A DNA stretch of 64,000 bases from an uncultured Clostridia bacterium (GTDB lineage: Bacteria; Bacillota; Clostridia; Christensenellales; CAG-138). Where the stretch lies: positions 1 to 64,000 of the forward strand of contig CAKTYU010000010.1 of NCBI GenBank assembly GCA_934633985.1. The letters are read 5' to 3'. Of the stretch, positions 1 to 8,767 are shown one piece after another. A program made the translations under genes and the position numbers. The notes below the pieces were generated by a model. That model was given only the letters and a program-made list of their open reading frames with translations. It did not search any database and was not told where the DNA came from. Every line of letters begins with the position of its first letter. Position 1 is the stretch's first letter.

Positions 1-78
1 ACGCACATGTCGTCAGAGCCGGATTAAACATAAGGGGCTGCGGCCCCTTATCAACCCTGGGGTTTTTTGACAGACTGA
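1..78. other. Left edge: possible tail of an upstream gene and a hairpin
   Basis: Frame 1 is open from the edge to a TAA at 25-27, so these could be the last eight codons of an upstream gene; this is too short to identify. A perfect 7-bp hairpin (AAGGGGC / GCCCCTT, loop TGCG) lies at 32-49. It has no immediate U-run, so it is not a convincing terminator; a T6 run follows only at 63-68. Confidence 0.3.
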
Positions 79-111
79 AAGGACGGAAGCGAAGGCTTCC
101 GTCCTTTTTTG
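79..111 (+). terminator. Rho-independent terminator upstream of cysE
   Basis: A 12-bp stem, AAGGACGGAAGC (79-90) with GCTTCCGTCCTT (95-106), is closed by a 4-nt loop and runs into a T tract at 105-110. It insulates cysE from whatever lies to the left. Confidence 0.85.
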
Positions 112-124
112 CCTTGTCCCGCTA

Positions 125-153
125 TTGACATGCAGGGCTAAAAAAACTATAAT
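125..153 (+). promoter_or_regulatory. Consensus sigma-A promoter for cysE
   Basis: TTGACA at 125-130 and TATAAT at 148-153, spacer 17. Both hexamers match consensus perfectly. The 5' UTR of about 65 nt shows no recognisable riboswitch. Confidence 0.85.
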
Positions 154-225
154 AATGCAGCGCCATCCTACCTTGGAGATAGGTGATTTGCCGGAATTAT
201 AAACGTTTTTAAAGGATAGATCGCA

Positions 226-1044
226 ATGAAGGATAACTTTGTTTCACCGCTCTGCTACGGCGGCTGCATGTGCGGACAAAGCGGCTGTTCCCCGTGCAGC
301 AGCTATGCCGGGCTCATGGAGCAGACCGCCGAGCTCCTGCAGACGCTTCGCAGCGCAATGTACCCCAATATGTTCGGCTGCAACCTCGGCAACGGCGCGC
401 GACTGCGCAACGCCGTTGCGGATTGCGTGATGCGGGTGCTGCCCGACGATTATCAGGAGATTTCCGACAAGCTGGTGGAGCTTCTGCCGGATATCAAGGC
501 GGCGCTGGAAACGGACGCCCTTGCAGGCTACGAGGGGGACCCCGCCGCCACAAGCGTTGAGGAGGTAATGCTCGCCTACCCCTGCTTTGAGGCGATAAGC
601 ATATACCGCATCGCCCATGAGCTTTACATCATGAAGGTGCCTATACTCCCCCGCCTTATGACCGAGATAGCCCACCGCAATACCGGCATAGACATACACC
701 CCGGCGCAACCATAGGCAGGTATTTTTTCATAGACCACGGCACCGGCGTGGTAATAGGCGAGACCACCACAATAGGCGACCATGTGAAGCTTTATCAGGG
801 CGTCACCCTCGGCGCAAAGAGCTTCCCCACCAACGCGGACGGCACCCCGGTAAAGGGCATAAAGCGCCATCCCGATATAGGCAATAACGTGGTCATCTAC
901 TCCGGCGCCACCATACTCGGCGGCAATACCGTGATAGGCGACAACTGCATAATAGGCGGTAACGTATGGCTTACGGAATCCGTTGAGCCGGGCCACGCCG
1001 TATACGCCGCCCATGCCGAGACCCGCAGCAGGACCATACAGTAA
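226..1044 (+). CDS. cysE: Serine O-acetyltransferase
   Basis: Transfers an acetyl group from acetyl-CoA to L-serine, giving O-acetylserine, the acceptor for sulfide in cysteine synthesis; cytosolic. The 272-residue protein has the N-terminal helical SAT domain followed by a left-handed beta-helix of hexapeptide repeats from about residue 155. It shows the family signature HPGATIG (158-164), IDHGTGVVIGE (169-179) and a GVTLG turn. The ATG at 226 has AAAGGAT upstream. The N-terminus is odd: it carries a cysteine cluster, C10, C14, C16, C21 and C24, ahead of the conserved domain. No cysK lies nearby. The gene is monocistronic between a consensus promoter and a bidirectional terminator. Confidence 0.93.
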   Translation: MKDNFVSPLCYGGCMCGQSGCSPCSSYAGLMEQTAELLQTLRSAMYPNMFGCNLGNGARLRNAVADCVMRVLPDDYQEISDKLVELLPDIKAALETDALAGYEGDPAATSVEEVMLAYPCFEAISIYRIAHELYIMKVPILPRLMTEIAHRNTGIDIHPGATIGRYFFIDHGTGVVIGETTTIGDHVKLYQGVTLGAKSFPTNADGTPVKGIKRHPDIGNNVVIYSGATILGGNTVIGDNCIIGGNVWLTESVEPGHAVYAAHAETRSRTIQ

Positions 1045-1069
1045 CAATTTTTATTTTATAAAAAAAGAA

Positions 1070-1107
1070 AGCAGCCATATCCGCATTGGAAATGGCTGCT
1101 TTTTTTG
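1070..1107. terminator. Bidirectional terminator between cysE and the DUF308 gene
   Basis: Stem AGCAGCCAT (1070-1078) / ATGGCTGCT (1092-1100). An A-rich run lies on the left and T7 on the right, so it can end both converging transcripts. Confidence 0.85.
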
Positions 1108-1113
1108 ATCTCA

Positions 1114-1656
1114 TCACTTGAGCCTGCAATAGCAGTCTATTGAGAATATCATGGACTCTACGCCGAGCAGTATAAGGTCTATGCCGAGCAGTATGCCCAG
1201 CGTTGCCGCGGAGGCCGCGGGGTCAAAGAGAAGTATTATGCCCAGTATGATCCCAACGGCATTTGAAACGAGGGCGAGCCAGAAGCAGGCGGCGCCCGCC
1301 AGGCGCTTCACAACATTGAGCAGCGCAAGGCGCGCCGTGCAGTGGGCTATTATAAACGCCGGGAAAAGCACCAGCATTATCCTTGTGCCCACGCCCGGAT
1401 GGGCGATGAGCACGAAGCCCAGCATTATGGATATTATTCCGGCGACCATCGACAGCGCGGGGCGAAGGCCCGTGTGCCGCTCAAGGCGTATGTAGAACAT
1501 CACGTCCGCAAGGCCGGTTATCACGGCGATGAAGCCGTATATCACGGCGAAGCTGTTGAGCACCTGCTCCGTGCGAAGCATAGTCGCAATGCCCAGCAGC
1601 ACCAGCAGCACTCCCTCCAGCATCTCTACGAAGATATATCTGTGTTCCGCTCTCAT
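1114..1656 (-). CDS. HdeD/DUF308-family membrane protein
   Basis: A 180-residue, very hydrophobic protein with about six transmembrane helices in the paired-helix pattern of the HdeD/DUF308 family. Family members are inner-membrane proteins of unclear biochemical role; E. coli HdeD is linked to acid resistance. The ATG overlaps the ftsH stop (ATGA, 1653-1656) and has GGAGG 7 nt upstream inside the ftsH end, so the two are translationally coupled and probably one operon. That coupling suggests a membrane-stress context, which is inference only. Confidence 0.75.
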   Translation of the reverse strand: MRAEHRYIFVEMLEGVLLVLLGIATMLRTEQVLNSFAVIYGFIAVITGLADVMFYIRLERHTGLRPALSMVAGIISIMLGFVLIAHPGVGTRIMLVLFPAFIIAHCTARLALLNVVKRLAGAACFWLALVSNAVGIILGIILLFDPAASAATLGILLGIDLILLGVESMIFSIDCYCRLK

Positions 1657-3482
1657 ACCGCCGCCTCCTTAAAGCTGTCCAGTATCTTCATAAATTCCTC
1701 TCCCGTGATGGTCTCCTTCTCAGTGAGGTACTGGGCCAATTTTTCGAGCTTTTCGCGGTTTTCCTTCAGCATGTTCACGGCCTTCTCATGCTGCTTCTTT
1801 ATCATGTCCGTGACCTTCTGGTCTATGACCCGCTGGGTCTCTGCGGAGCAGCTCAGCGTGGTGTCGCCGCCAAGGTACTGGTTGGTGACGGTCTCCATTG
1901 CCACCATGCCAAATTCCTCGCTCATGCCGTAGCGGGTTATCATGGCCCGCGCGAGCTTTGTGGCCTGCTCTATGTCGTTTGAGGCGCCGGTGGTGATCTC
2001 GTTGAACGCGACCTCCTCTGCGGCGCGGCCTCCTGTGAGGGTGGCTATCTTATTTTCCAGCTCCTCCTTGGAAAGCAGGTATCTGTCGTTTTCCTCTACC
2101 TGCATGGTATAGCCCAATGCGCCCGAGGTGCGCGGGATTATGGTTATCTTCTGCACCGGGGCGGAATGGGACTGCAACGCCGCCACCAGCGCATGGCCTA
2201 TCTCATGGTACGCCACTATGCTGCGCTCCCTGTCGGACATCACGGCGTTCTTCTTTTGATAGCCGGCTATTACAACCTCTACGCTCTCCTCGAGGTCCGC
2301 CTGCGATACGGTCTTTCTCCCGCCGCGCACGGCCCGCAGCGCGCCCTCGTTTATGATGTTCGCCAGTTCCGCGCCGGAAGCGCCGGAGGTCATGCGGGCT
2401 ATAACATGGTAATCAACGTTTGGATCCGCCTTTATCTTGCGCGCATGAACCTTAAGTATGGCTTCTCTGCCGTTTAGATCTGGAAGCTCCACGGGTATGC
2501 GCCTGTCAAAGCGGCCGGGGCGGGTCAGCGCCGGATCCAACGACTCCGGCCGGTTGGTGGCCGCAAGTATTATCACGCCGTTGTTGCTGTCAAAGCCGTC
2601 CATCTCGGTAAGAAGCTGGTTGAGGGTCTGCTCGCGCTCGTCATTGCCGCCGAACTGGCCGTCGCGCTTCTTTCCGATGGCGTCTATCTCGTCAATGAAC
2701 ACTATGCAGGGCGCCTTCTGCTTGGCCTGCTCGAACAGGTCGCGCACCTTGGACGCGCCCATGCCCACGAACATCTCGACGAACTCCGAGCCGGATATGG
2801 AGAAAAACGGCACGTTAGATTCGCCTGCGACTGCCTTTGCAAGCATGGTCTTGCCGGTGCCCGGAGGGCCGACCAGCAGCAGGCCCTTGGGCATGGAAGC
2901 GCCCACCTCGCTGTACTTCGTGGGGTTATGCAGGTAATCCACTACCTCGGCAAGGCTCTCCTTGGCCTCGTCCTCGCCCGCAACGTCGTCAAAGTGTATG
3001 CCCTCGGTGGATTGTATGTATATCTTGGCGTTGCTCTTGCCCATGCCGCCGAACATGAGCGAATCCTTGCCGCCGGCCTGGCTCATAAGGCGCTTATAGA
3101 GATACTGACCCAAGGCGACAAAGAGTATTATGGGCAGCACGCCGGTGATAAGATAGCTCACCAGCGGGCTCAGTGTCTTTTCTATCACCCTGTCGAAGGC
3201 CGCGCCGGATTCATAGAGTCTTTGTGTAAGGTCGGGGTCCTCCATGGCGCTGGTGTAGTATACCTTGCCCTCCTTGTCCGTGAAGGTTATCTCGTCGGTA
3301 TTCACCTGCACCTTGTCCACCTTCTTGCCGTCTACCATGCGCAAAAAGGTGCCGTAATCCACCTCCTTGACGGGGTCGTCCATAAGCATGGGCGCTATGA
3401 ACGCATTGAACAGCACCACGCAAAGCAGCACTATGCTATAATAAAACAACAGCGGCTTCTTGGGCGGTTTTGCTTCCTTCAT
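1653..3482 (-). CDS. ftsH: ATP-dependent zinc metalloprotease FtsH
   Basis: Membrane-anchored AAA+ protease that extracts and degrades membrane and short-lived soluble proteins. I place the start at 3482 (609 residues), because GGGAG sits 8 nt upstream; the ATG at 3509 has no such site. Domains in order: TM helix about 11-34, small extracytoplasmic FtsH_ext domain, TM helix about 105-130, AAA domain with Walker A GPPGTGKT (205-212) and Walker B FIDEID (262-267), arginine-finger region near RPGRFDRR, and the M41 peptidase with zinc motif HEIGH (426-430). All catalytic residues are present and length is typical. Transcribed with the downstream DUF308 gene. The usual tilS/hpt neighbours are absent. 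Confidence 0.97.
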   Translation of the reverse strand: MKEAKPPKKPLLFYYSIVLLCVVLFNAFIAPMLMDDPVKEVDYGTFLRMVDGKKVDKVQVNTDEITFTDKEGKVYYTSAMEDPDLTQRLYESGAAFDRVIEKTLSPLVSYLITGVLPIILFVALGQYLYKRLMSQAGGKDSLMFGGMGKSNAKIYIQSTEGIHFDDVAGEDEAKESLAEVVDYLHNPTKYSEVGASMPKGLLLVGPPGTGKTMLAKAVAGESNVPFFSISGSEFVEMFVGMGASKVRDLFEQAKQKAPCIVFIDEIDAIGKKRDGQFGGNDEREQTLNQLLTEMDGFDSNNGVIILAATNRPESLDPALTRPGRFDRRIPVELPDLNGREAILKVHARKIKADPNVDYHVIARMTSGASGAELANIINEGALRAVRGGRKTVSQADLEESVEVVIAGYQKKNAVMSDRERSIVAYHEIGHALVAALQSHSAPVQKITIIPRTSGALGYTMQVEENDRYLLSKEELENKIATLTGGRAAEEVAFNEITTGASNDIEQATKLARAMITRYGMSEEFGMVAMETVTNQYLGGDTTLSCSAETQRVIDQKVTDMIKKQHEKAVNMLKENREKLEKLAQYLTEKETITGEEFMKILDSFKEAAV

Positions 3483-3543
3483 TTTTTCACTCCCTTTTTG
3501 TAAATGCATATCGCGTATCTAAAACGGTTCCGATTTTATTTAA

Positions 3544-3572
3544 AGTATAGCTTCCTAAATTCCCCTTGTCGA
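3544..3572 (-). promoter_or_regulatory. Promoter for ftsH
   Basis: On the minus strand TCGACA (3567-3572) and TATACT (3544-3549), spacer 17. One mismatch to consensus in each hexamer. Confidence 0.6.
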
Positions 3573-3617
3573 TGCAGCATACGCAAACTTCACCTTTATT
3601 TTGCAATCCCAAAATCG

Positions 3618-3654
3618 AAAAACCGCGTGCGGCGACAACAGGCCGCCTGCGGTT
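3618..3654 (-). terminator. Terminator after the [FeFe] hydrogenase
   Basis: On the minus strand AACCGC (3649-3654) pairs with GCGGTT (3621-3626), around an inner GGCGGC/GTCGCC helix, and the stem leads into a T run (3618-3622). Confidence 0.75.
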
Positions 3655-3665
3655 CAAGGCTAAGG

Positions 3666-5114
3666 CTATTTTTTCTCTCCCTCCCGGAACACCTTTATGG
3701 CGCCGGATATGCTGCTCTCAACCGAGGAGCGGCCATAGGCGTTTACCTGGGCGGTGTTTCTTGCGTTGTGGCTGAGGCAGGCCGGGCCGCCTATGCAGCC
3801 GCCCTCGCAGGCCATGCCCTCTATGAAATTCTCCTTGAGCAGCCCCTTTTGCTTTTTAAGCAGCGCCGCCTTGCATTCCGCAAGGCCGTTGCAGGAAACG
3901 GCGGACAGCTTGAACTGCTCCTCCGTTACTCCCTGCTCCTTGAGCGCCTCTGTTACCGCCTCCGCAAGGCCGCCGCAGCGGGCGAATATCCTGCCGAAAA
4001 ACGAGGCGTTGTCAAGCTGCGCCTTCTCCATGGCCGCCACGTCTATCCCCTTTGCGGAAAACATCGCCTGCATCTCCTCAAAGGTTATGGCATAATCCAC
4101 ATATTTCTTGGTCTTGGTGTACTTCACCTCGCCCTTCTTCGCTATGCAGGGGCCTATGAATACCACATGGCAGCCCTCGTCCTTTTCCTGCAGCCAGCGG
4201 GCTATCTGGGCCATCGGGGATAGGTTGTGGGAAATATTCTCCGCAAGCTCGGGGAAGTCCTTCTTTATGTAGTTCACGAAGGCCGGGCAACAGGACGAGG
4301 TCAAAAAGTGCTTTTCCGCAAGCTCCTCCGCCTCGAGCCACGCCACCATATCCGCGCCCCATGCCGCCTCCACAACATCATAGAAGCCGAGGGCCTTTAT
4401 GCCCGCCATCACCTGCTCCGGCGCAACGTCGGTATACTGGCTCGCCACGGAGGGCGCGACCACCGCATACACCCGATAGTTGGTGTTGTTGCCGGAGTTG
4501 CGTATAAGGGATATCACCTGCGTGATGCTGGACTTATCGGTTATCGCGCCGAAGGGGCACTGATACACGCAGGCGCCGCAGGATATGCACTTATCCTTGC
4601 TTATCACCGCCTTCTCGGTGTCCTGATCTATATATATCGCCTCCGCCTTGCAGGCGCGGACGCAGGGACGGACGTGCTTCACTATGGCGGAATACGGGCA
4701 TACCGACATGCACTTGCCGCACTCCACGCACTTTGTCTTGTCTATCCTTGCGTGATGATCCACTATGCTTATCGCCCCCTTGGGGCAGTTATCCATGCAG
4801 CGATGGGCAAGGCAGCCCCTGCAGGCGGCGGTGACCTGTATGCCGTCCACGGGGCATTCATCGCAGGCTATGGGCAGCACGCCTACCACCGTGCCGTCCT
4901 CCTCGCCGCCCAGCGCCATGCCTACCCGCTGGTTTATTATGGCCCGCTCTTTATATATGCAGCAGCGGAACATGGGCTTGCCCTCCGGTATTATCTTGGC
5001 GGAGATGTCCATTATCTTCTGCGGCGTCATTTCGTCATTATAAGCCAGCTTTGCCACTTCCCTGAGCACATTGTACTTCATCTTCTGCACGTGCGTATCA
5101 AACAGCAGCGACAT
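3666..5114 (-). CDS. [FeFe] hydrogenase, group B-like
   Basis: 482-residue monomeric iron hydrogenase, expected to interconvert protons and H2 with ferredoxin-type electron carriers in the cytosol. An N-terminal region with scattered cysteines precedes ferredoxin-like [4Fe-4S] motifs (cysteines from about 98, 129 and 176). The H-cluster domain follows with its three signatures: TSSCCPAF (272-279), GPCIAKKGE (321-329) and EGMACEGGCIGG (432-443). All four H-cluster cysteines (C276, C323, C436, C440) are present. The TSCCPAF-type L1 and GPCxAKK-type L2 point to group B rather than the well-studied group A; that assignment is from recalled family motifs. AAAGGAG lies 7 nt before the ATG. Maturases HydEFG are not in the window. 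Confidence 0.88.
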   Translation of the reverse strand: MSLLFDTHVQKMKYNVLREVAKLAYNDEMTPQKIMDISAKIIPEGKPMFRCCIYKERAIINQRVGMALGGEEDGTVVGVLPIACDECPVDGIQVTAACRGCLAHRCMDNCPKGAISIVDHHARIDKTKCVECGKCMSVCPYSAIVKHVRPCVRACKAEAIYIDQDTEKAVISKDKCISCGACVYQCPFGAITDKSSITQVISLIRNSGNNTNYRVYAVVAPSVASQYTDVAPEQVMAGIKALGFYDVVEAAWGADMVAWLEAEELAEKHFLTSSCCPAFVNYIKKDFPELAENISHNLSPMAQIARWLQEKDEGCHVVFIGPCIAKKGEVKYTKTKKYVDYAITFEEMQAMFSAKGIDVAAMEKAQLDNASFFGRIFARCGGLAEAVTEALKEQGVTEEQFKLSAVSCNGLAECKAALLKKQKGLLKENFIEGMACEGGCIGGPACLSHNARNTAQVNAYGRSSVESSISGAIKVFREGEKK

Positions 5115-5190
5115 ATAATTTCTCCTTTTAAATATAAAAAATTTTAAATACTCTAAAGCTACCGGCTTTTTTTGTTTTTTATAGATACAT

Positions 5191-5219
5191 ATTATACTTA
5201 TGCCTTATAACAAAGTCAA
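5191..5219 (-). promoter_or_regulatory. Promoter for the hydrogenase gene
   Basis: On the minus strand TTGACT (5214-5219) and TATAAT (5191-5196), spacer 17. The rest of the 300-nt divergent gap (5115-5414) holds an A/T-rich leader on this side and the promoter/operator of the flavoprotein operon on the other. Confidence 0.75.
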
Positions 5220-5341
5220 CACCGGCTTTATTTGATATAATTATTCGTTATATTGCTGCGGGTTTTGAGCGGTTGGCTTTATGCTTTGCGCTTAGCCGCG
5301 CCCTCACTTTTCAAAAAAATCTCCCGGCTGGCACATTTGCC

Positions 5342-5389
5342 TTGTATGAGTCCGTTTATGTGATATAATAATGACAATCACAATTATTA
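5342..5389 (+). promoter_or_regulatory. Promoter and overlapping palindrome for the flavoprotein-AcnX operon
   Basis: TTGTAT (5342-5347) and TATAAT (5364-5369), spacer 16. The -10 overlaps the left arm of an inverted repeat, TAATAAT (5366-5372) / ATTATTA (5383-5389), with a 10-nt centre. Its position over the -10 and start region suits a repressor operator. The binding protein is unknown. Confidence 0.6.
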
Positions 5390-5414
5390 TTTTCGGAAAG
5401 GAAGGCCAATTTAT

Positions 5415-7469
5415 ATGAATAAGATCTATGATCCGCTCTTTACCCCATGGAAGATAGGCGATCTTGAAATAAAGAACCGCATAGTCATGACCTCCATGGG
5501 CGGCACCTCCATATTCGGCTGGATGGAGCCCAACCACTTCGATAAGGAAGCGGCGCGCTTCCTTTTGGAAAGGGCCAGGAACAACGCCGGACTCATACTA
5601 CCCGGCATAGCCCCAATACGGGATATACTCTTCGGCAAGTGGCTGTATCAGGGCAAGGGCAAGTTCGACGAGCTGAAGGACTTTATGGAGGAGTTCCACA
5701 AGACCGGCTGCAAGATGTTCATACAGCTCACCGCGGGCTTCGGCCGTTCCCTCGCCATAAACGACATAATGGTAAAGGCCATGCACAACAAGGCCCTCGC
5801 CGCGGTAATGAAGCCCGTGCTGGACGTCAGCTACCTCACCGCCAGCGCCAGCGCCACGCCCAACCGCTGGGAGGATAGCTGCATATCCCGCCCCCTCACC
5901 ACAAAGGAGATACGCCAAATGGTAGATGCCTTCGCCAAGACCGCCAAGCTCTGCAAGGACGCCGGAGTGGACGGCATAGAGGTGCACGCGGTGCATGAGG
6001 GCTACCTGCTGGATCAGTTCACCATGAAATACACCAACTTCCGCACGGACGAATACGGCGGGAGCTTTGAAAACCGCTATCGCTTCCCCGTGGAGATAGT
6101 AAAGGCCATAAAGGCGGCCTGCGGCGACGATTTCCCCGTGTCGCTCCGCTACTCCGTGCTTTCCAAGACAAAGGGCTTCGGCAAGGGCGCGCTGCCCGGC
6201 GAGGATTACGTCGAGGTGGGACGCGACATGGAGGAGAGCGAGCGCGCCGCAAAGTATTTGCAGGACGCGGGCTATGATATGCTCAACTGCGACAACGGCA
6301 CATACGACGCATGGTACTGGGCGCACCCCGCCCCCTATATGCCAAGGAACTGCAACCTGGAGGACGTTGCGCACATAAAGAAGTTCGTGGATATACCCGT
6401 GGTCTGCGCCGGACGCATGGACCCCGCCGTAGGCGCGGAGGCGGTAGCCCAGGGCAAGATAGACGGTGTAGGCATAGCCCGCCAGTTCCTTACCGACCCG
6501 GAGTGGATAACCAAGCTGATGGAGGGCCGGGAAGAGGACATACGCCCCTGTATATGCTGCCATAACGCCTGCTTCAACATGGCCCACTACAACGGTGTGG
6601 GCAACGACCAGACGCTTGCGGACAATGCGGGCATGGCGCGATGCGCCCTGAACCCGGAAACCATGCAGTCCTCCAAGTATAAGATAGTCAAGACCGACAG
6701 GCCCAAGAGCATCGCCGTCATAGGCGGCGGCATAGGCGGCATGGAGGCCGCCCGCGTGCTTACGCTCCGGGGCCACAAGGTCACCATATACGAAAAGAGC
6801 GACAAGTTAGGCGGCGTATTCATAGCCGCGGCGGCCCCCGAATTTAAAGAGAAGGACCGCGAGCTGATAAAATGGTATGAGAAGGAAATGAAGGACCTCG
6901 GCATAGAGATAAAGCTCAACACCGAGGTGACGGACGCGGCCTCCCTGGGCGCAGATGAGGTAATAGTCGCTACCGGCAGCAAGGCGAGGATACTCAAGGT
7001 GCCCGGCGCGGAAAAGGCGATAGAGGCCTGCGATTACCTTCTCGGCCGCCGTGAGGTTGGCCAGAAGGTCATAATAATAGGCGGCGGCCTAACCGGCTGC
7101 GAAATAGCCCTCGATATGTACAAGAAGGGCAAAACCCCCGTCATAGTCGAAATGAAGAACGACCTTATCGCCGTGAAGGGGGTATGCCTTGCCAACTCCT
7201 CCTACCTGCGCGACTTCTTCGCCCTGAACAACGTGGAGGTACACCTCGACACCGTGCTTTCCGAGGTAACCGACAAGGGCGTGATAGTGAAGGCCAAGGA
7301 CGGAAGCACCTTCGAGATAGAGGGCGACACGGTTCTGATAAGCGCCGGCTACATACCCACGCCCGCATTGCCTCAGGGCAAACATGTCCACCTTGTGGGC
7401 GACTGCAACAGCATAGGCAATCTTCGCACCGTCATCTGGCGGGCATGGGACGTTGCCATGGCGCTGTAA
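5415..7469 (+). CDS. NADH:flavin oxidoreductase, 2,4-dienoyl-CoA reductase/BaiCD-like Fe-S flavoprotein
   Basis: 684-residue reductase of the old-yellow-enzyme plus FAD/NAD class, whose relatives reduce activated C=C bonds of enoyl-CoA, enoates or bile-acid intermediates. An N-terminal FMN TIM barrel (about 1-360) contains the family pattern DGIEVHAVHEGYLLDQF. A [4Fe-4S] cysteine cluster follows at C379, C382 and C386 with a later cysteine near ARCAL. Then come an FAD dinucleotide fold (AVIGGGIGGMEAARVL, near 433) and an NAD(P) fold (IIIGGGLTGCEIALD, near 552). A GGAAAGGAAGG site precedes the ATG. It is first in an operon with the two aconitase X subunits, 26 nt upstream of the next start. 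The substrate cannot be read from sequence. Confidence 0.88.
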   Translation: MNKIYDPLFTPWKIGDLEIKNRIVMTSMGGTSIFGWMEPNHFDKEAARFLLERARNNAGLILPGIAPIRDILFGKWLYQGKGKFDELKDFMEEFHKTGCKMFIQLTAGFGRSLAINDIMVKAMHNKALAAVMKPVLDVSYLTASASATPNRWEDSCISRPLTTKEIRQMVDAFAKTAKLCKDAGVDGIEVHAVHEGYLLDQFTMKYTNFRTDEYGGSFENRYRFPVEIVKAIKAACGDDFPVSLRYSVLSKTKGFGKGALPGEDYVEVGRDMEESERAAKYLQDAGYDMLNCDNGTYDAWYWAHPAPYMPRNCNLEDVAHIKKFVDIPVVCAGRMDPAVGAEAVAQGKIDGVGIARQFLTDPEWITKLMEGREEDIRPCICCHNACFNMAHYNGVGNDQTLADNAGMARCALNPETMQSSKYKIVKTDRPKSIAVIGGGIGGMEAARVLTLRGHKVTIYEKSDKLGGVFIAAAAPEFKEKDRELIKWYEKEMKDLGIEIKLNTEVTDAASLGADEVIVATGSKARILKVPGAEKAIEACDYLLGRREVGQKVIIIGGGLTGCEIALDMYKKGKTPVIVEMKNDLIAVKGVCLANSSYLRDFFALNNVEVHLDTVLSEVTDKGVIVKAKDGSTFEIEGDTVLISAGYIPTPALPQGKHVHLVGDCNSIGNLRTVIWRAWDVAMAL

Positions 7470-7495
7470 CGCTTTTTTGCGAAAGGAGAAAAGAT

Positions 7496-8767
7496 ATGCA
7501 GCTTACAAAGGAACAGCAAGCCATACTTGACGGCAGCCAGGGCGAAGTATACGCCAAGATAATGAAGACCCTCGTCATGTACGGCGAGACCTTCGGCGCT
7601 ACAAAAATGGTGCCGGTAACCTCTACCTACGGCCACATAGTCACAAGCTTTGGCGTCATCGTCATAAAGGGCGTATTCGACCTCATGGACGAGCTTATCG
7701 CTGCGGGCGTGACCTCCAAGCAGAAGTTCTCCGCCGACCCGCGGCCGGTGGATAAGAACGTTCCGTCCAATCTTTTGCAGGACATAGTATTCAAGGTGAT
7801 GTACGGCCCTCAGAAGCGGTATGAGGAGCAGCTAAAAAAGATAGGCCTGCTCAGGGACGACGCCTTCACCTGCGCCTGTTACTTTCCCGAGGTCGGCAAC
7901 AGGCCCAACAAGGGCGACGTGCTCTCCTGGGCGGAATCCAGCGCGGTTAACTATGCAAACTCCGTGCTGGGCGCGCGCTGCAACCGCAATTCCGGCATAA
8001 TCGAGATGTTCGGCTCCATACTGGGCTTCGTGCCCTACTTTGGCCTATTGACCGACGAGGGCCGCAGGGCAAGCTGGATAATTGAGATAAACACCTCAAA
8101 AAAGCCCGAGGCGCAGCTACTGGGCTCCGCCATAGGCATGAAGGTCATGGAGGACGTGCCCTACATAAAGGGCCTCGATAAGTGGATAGGCACGGAGCTT
8201 AACGACGAGGCCTGCGCTTACCTAAAGGACTTCGGCGCGGCCACCGCCTCCAACGGCGCAGTGGGCCTTTATCACGTGGACCGCCTCACCCCGGAGGCCA
8301 TCGAGCAGGGCGAAAGCCTTATAAAGCCCGACGCAAGGGTATATGTGATAGACGATGCGGAGCTGGAGCGCGTAAAGGCCTCCTACCCCGTTATCTGGAA
8401 GGATAAGGACGCCGCCCCCAAGCTCTGCTTCATGGGCTGCCCCCACATGACCCTCTCCCAGCTAAACGACTGGACGGAAAAGCTGGAGGCGAAGCTGAAG
8501 GAAAAGGGCCGCAGCAGGGTAACCATAAGGACGGTATTCACCTCCGCGCCCGGCGTGATAAAGGAATTCGAAAAGACGGAGAACTATAAAAAGCTTAAGG
8601 ATATGGGCGTTGTTGTATCCTATATCTGCCCGCTGATGTACATGAACAATCCCATGTGCGCCAAGATGCCTGTCATCACCAATAGCAACAAGCTCCGTAC
8701 ATACACCACGTCCCGGTATTATTCCGACAGCGAGATACTGGACCAGATCACAGGAGGTACAAAATAA
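7496..8767 (+). CDS. Aconitase X catalytic (large) subunit, DUF521
   Basis: 423-residue large subunit of the AcnX family (DUF521). Characterised members are Fe-S hydro-lyases acting as cis-3-hydroxy-L-proline dehydratase (bacteria) or mevalonate 5-phosphate dehydratase (archaea). The start is the ATG at 7496, because GAAAGGAG lies just upstream and the family N-terminus (MQLTKEQQAILDG) begins there; the frame is open further left only by chance. The stop overlaps the next ATG by one base (TAATG). Fused AcnX proteins carry the small subunit in the same chain; here it is the following gene, the two-subunit form. The bacterial substrate is likely cis-3-hydroxyproline, but the reductase partner leaves other hydroxy-acids possible. 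Confidence 0.88.
   Translation: MQLTKEQQAILDGSQGEVYAKIMKTLVMYGETFGATKMVPVTSTYGHIVTSFGVIVIKGVFDLMDELIAAGVTSKQKFSADPRPVDKNVPSNLLQDIVFKVMYGPQKRYEEQLKKIGLLRDDAFTCACYFPEVGNRPNKGDVLSWAESSAVNYANSVLGARCNRNSGIIEMFGSILGFVPYFGLLTDEGRRASWIIEINTSKKPEAQLLGSAIGMKVMEDVPYIKGLDKWIGTELNDEACAYLKDFGAATASNGAVGLYHVDRLTPEAIEQGESLIKPDARVYVIDDAELERVKASYPVIWKDKDAAPKLCFMGCPHMTLSQLNDWTEKLEAKLKEKGRSRVTIRTVFTSAPGVIKEFEKTENYKKLKDMGVVVSYICPLMYMNNPMCAKMPVITNSNKLRTYTTSRYYSDSEILDQITGGTK

Noticed and set aside
244..1047. Long antisense open frames opposite cysE, and many similar frames opposite other genes
   Set aside because: They are shadows of a GC-rich coding strand: Ala/Gly/His/Tyr-rich products without family motifs, ribosome binding sites or promoters.
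7184..7495. Upstream extension of the AcnX large-subunit frame to 7184
   Set aside because: The extension lies inside the flavoprotein gene in another frame, and the proper ribosome binding site and family N-terminus are at 7496.
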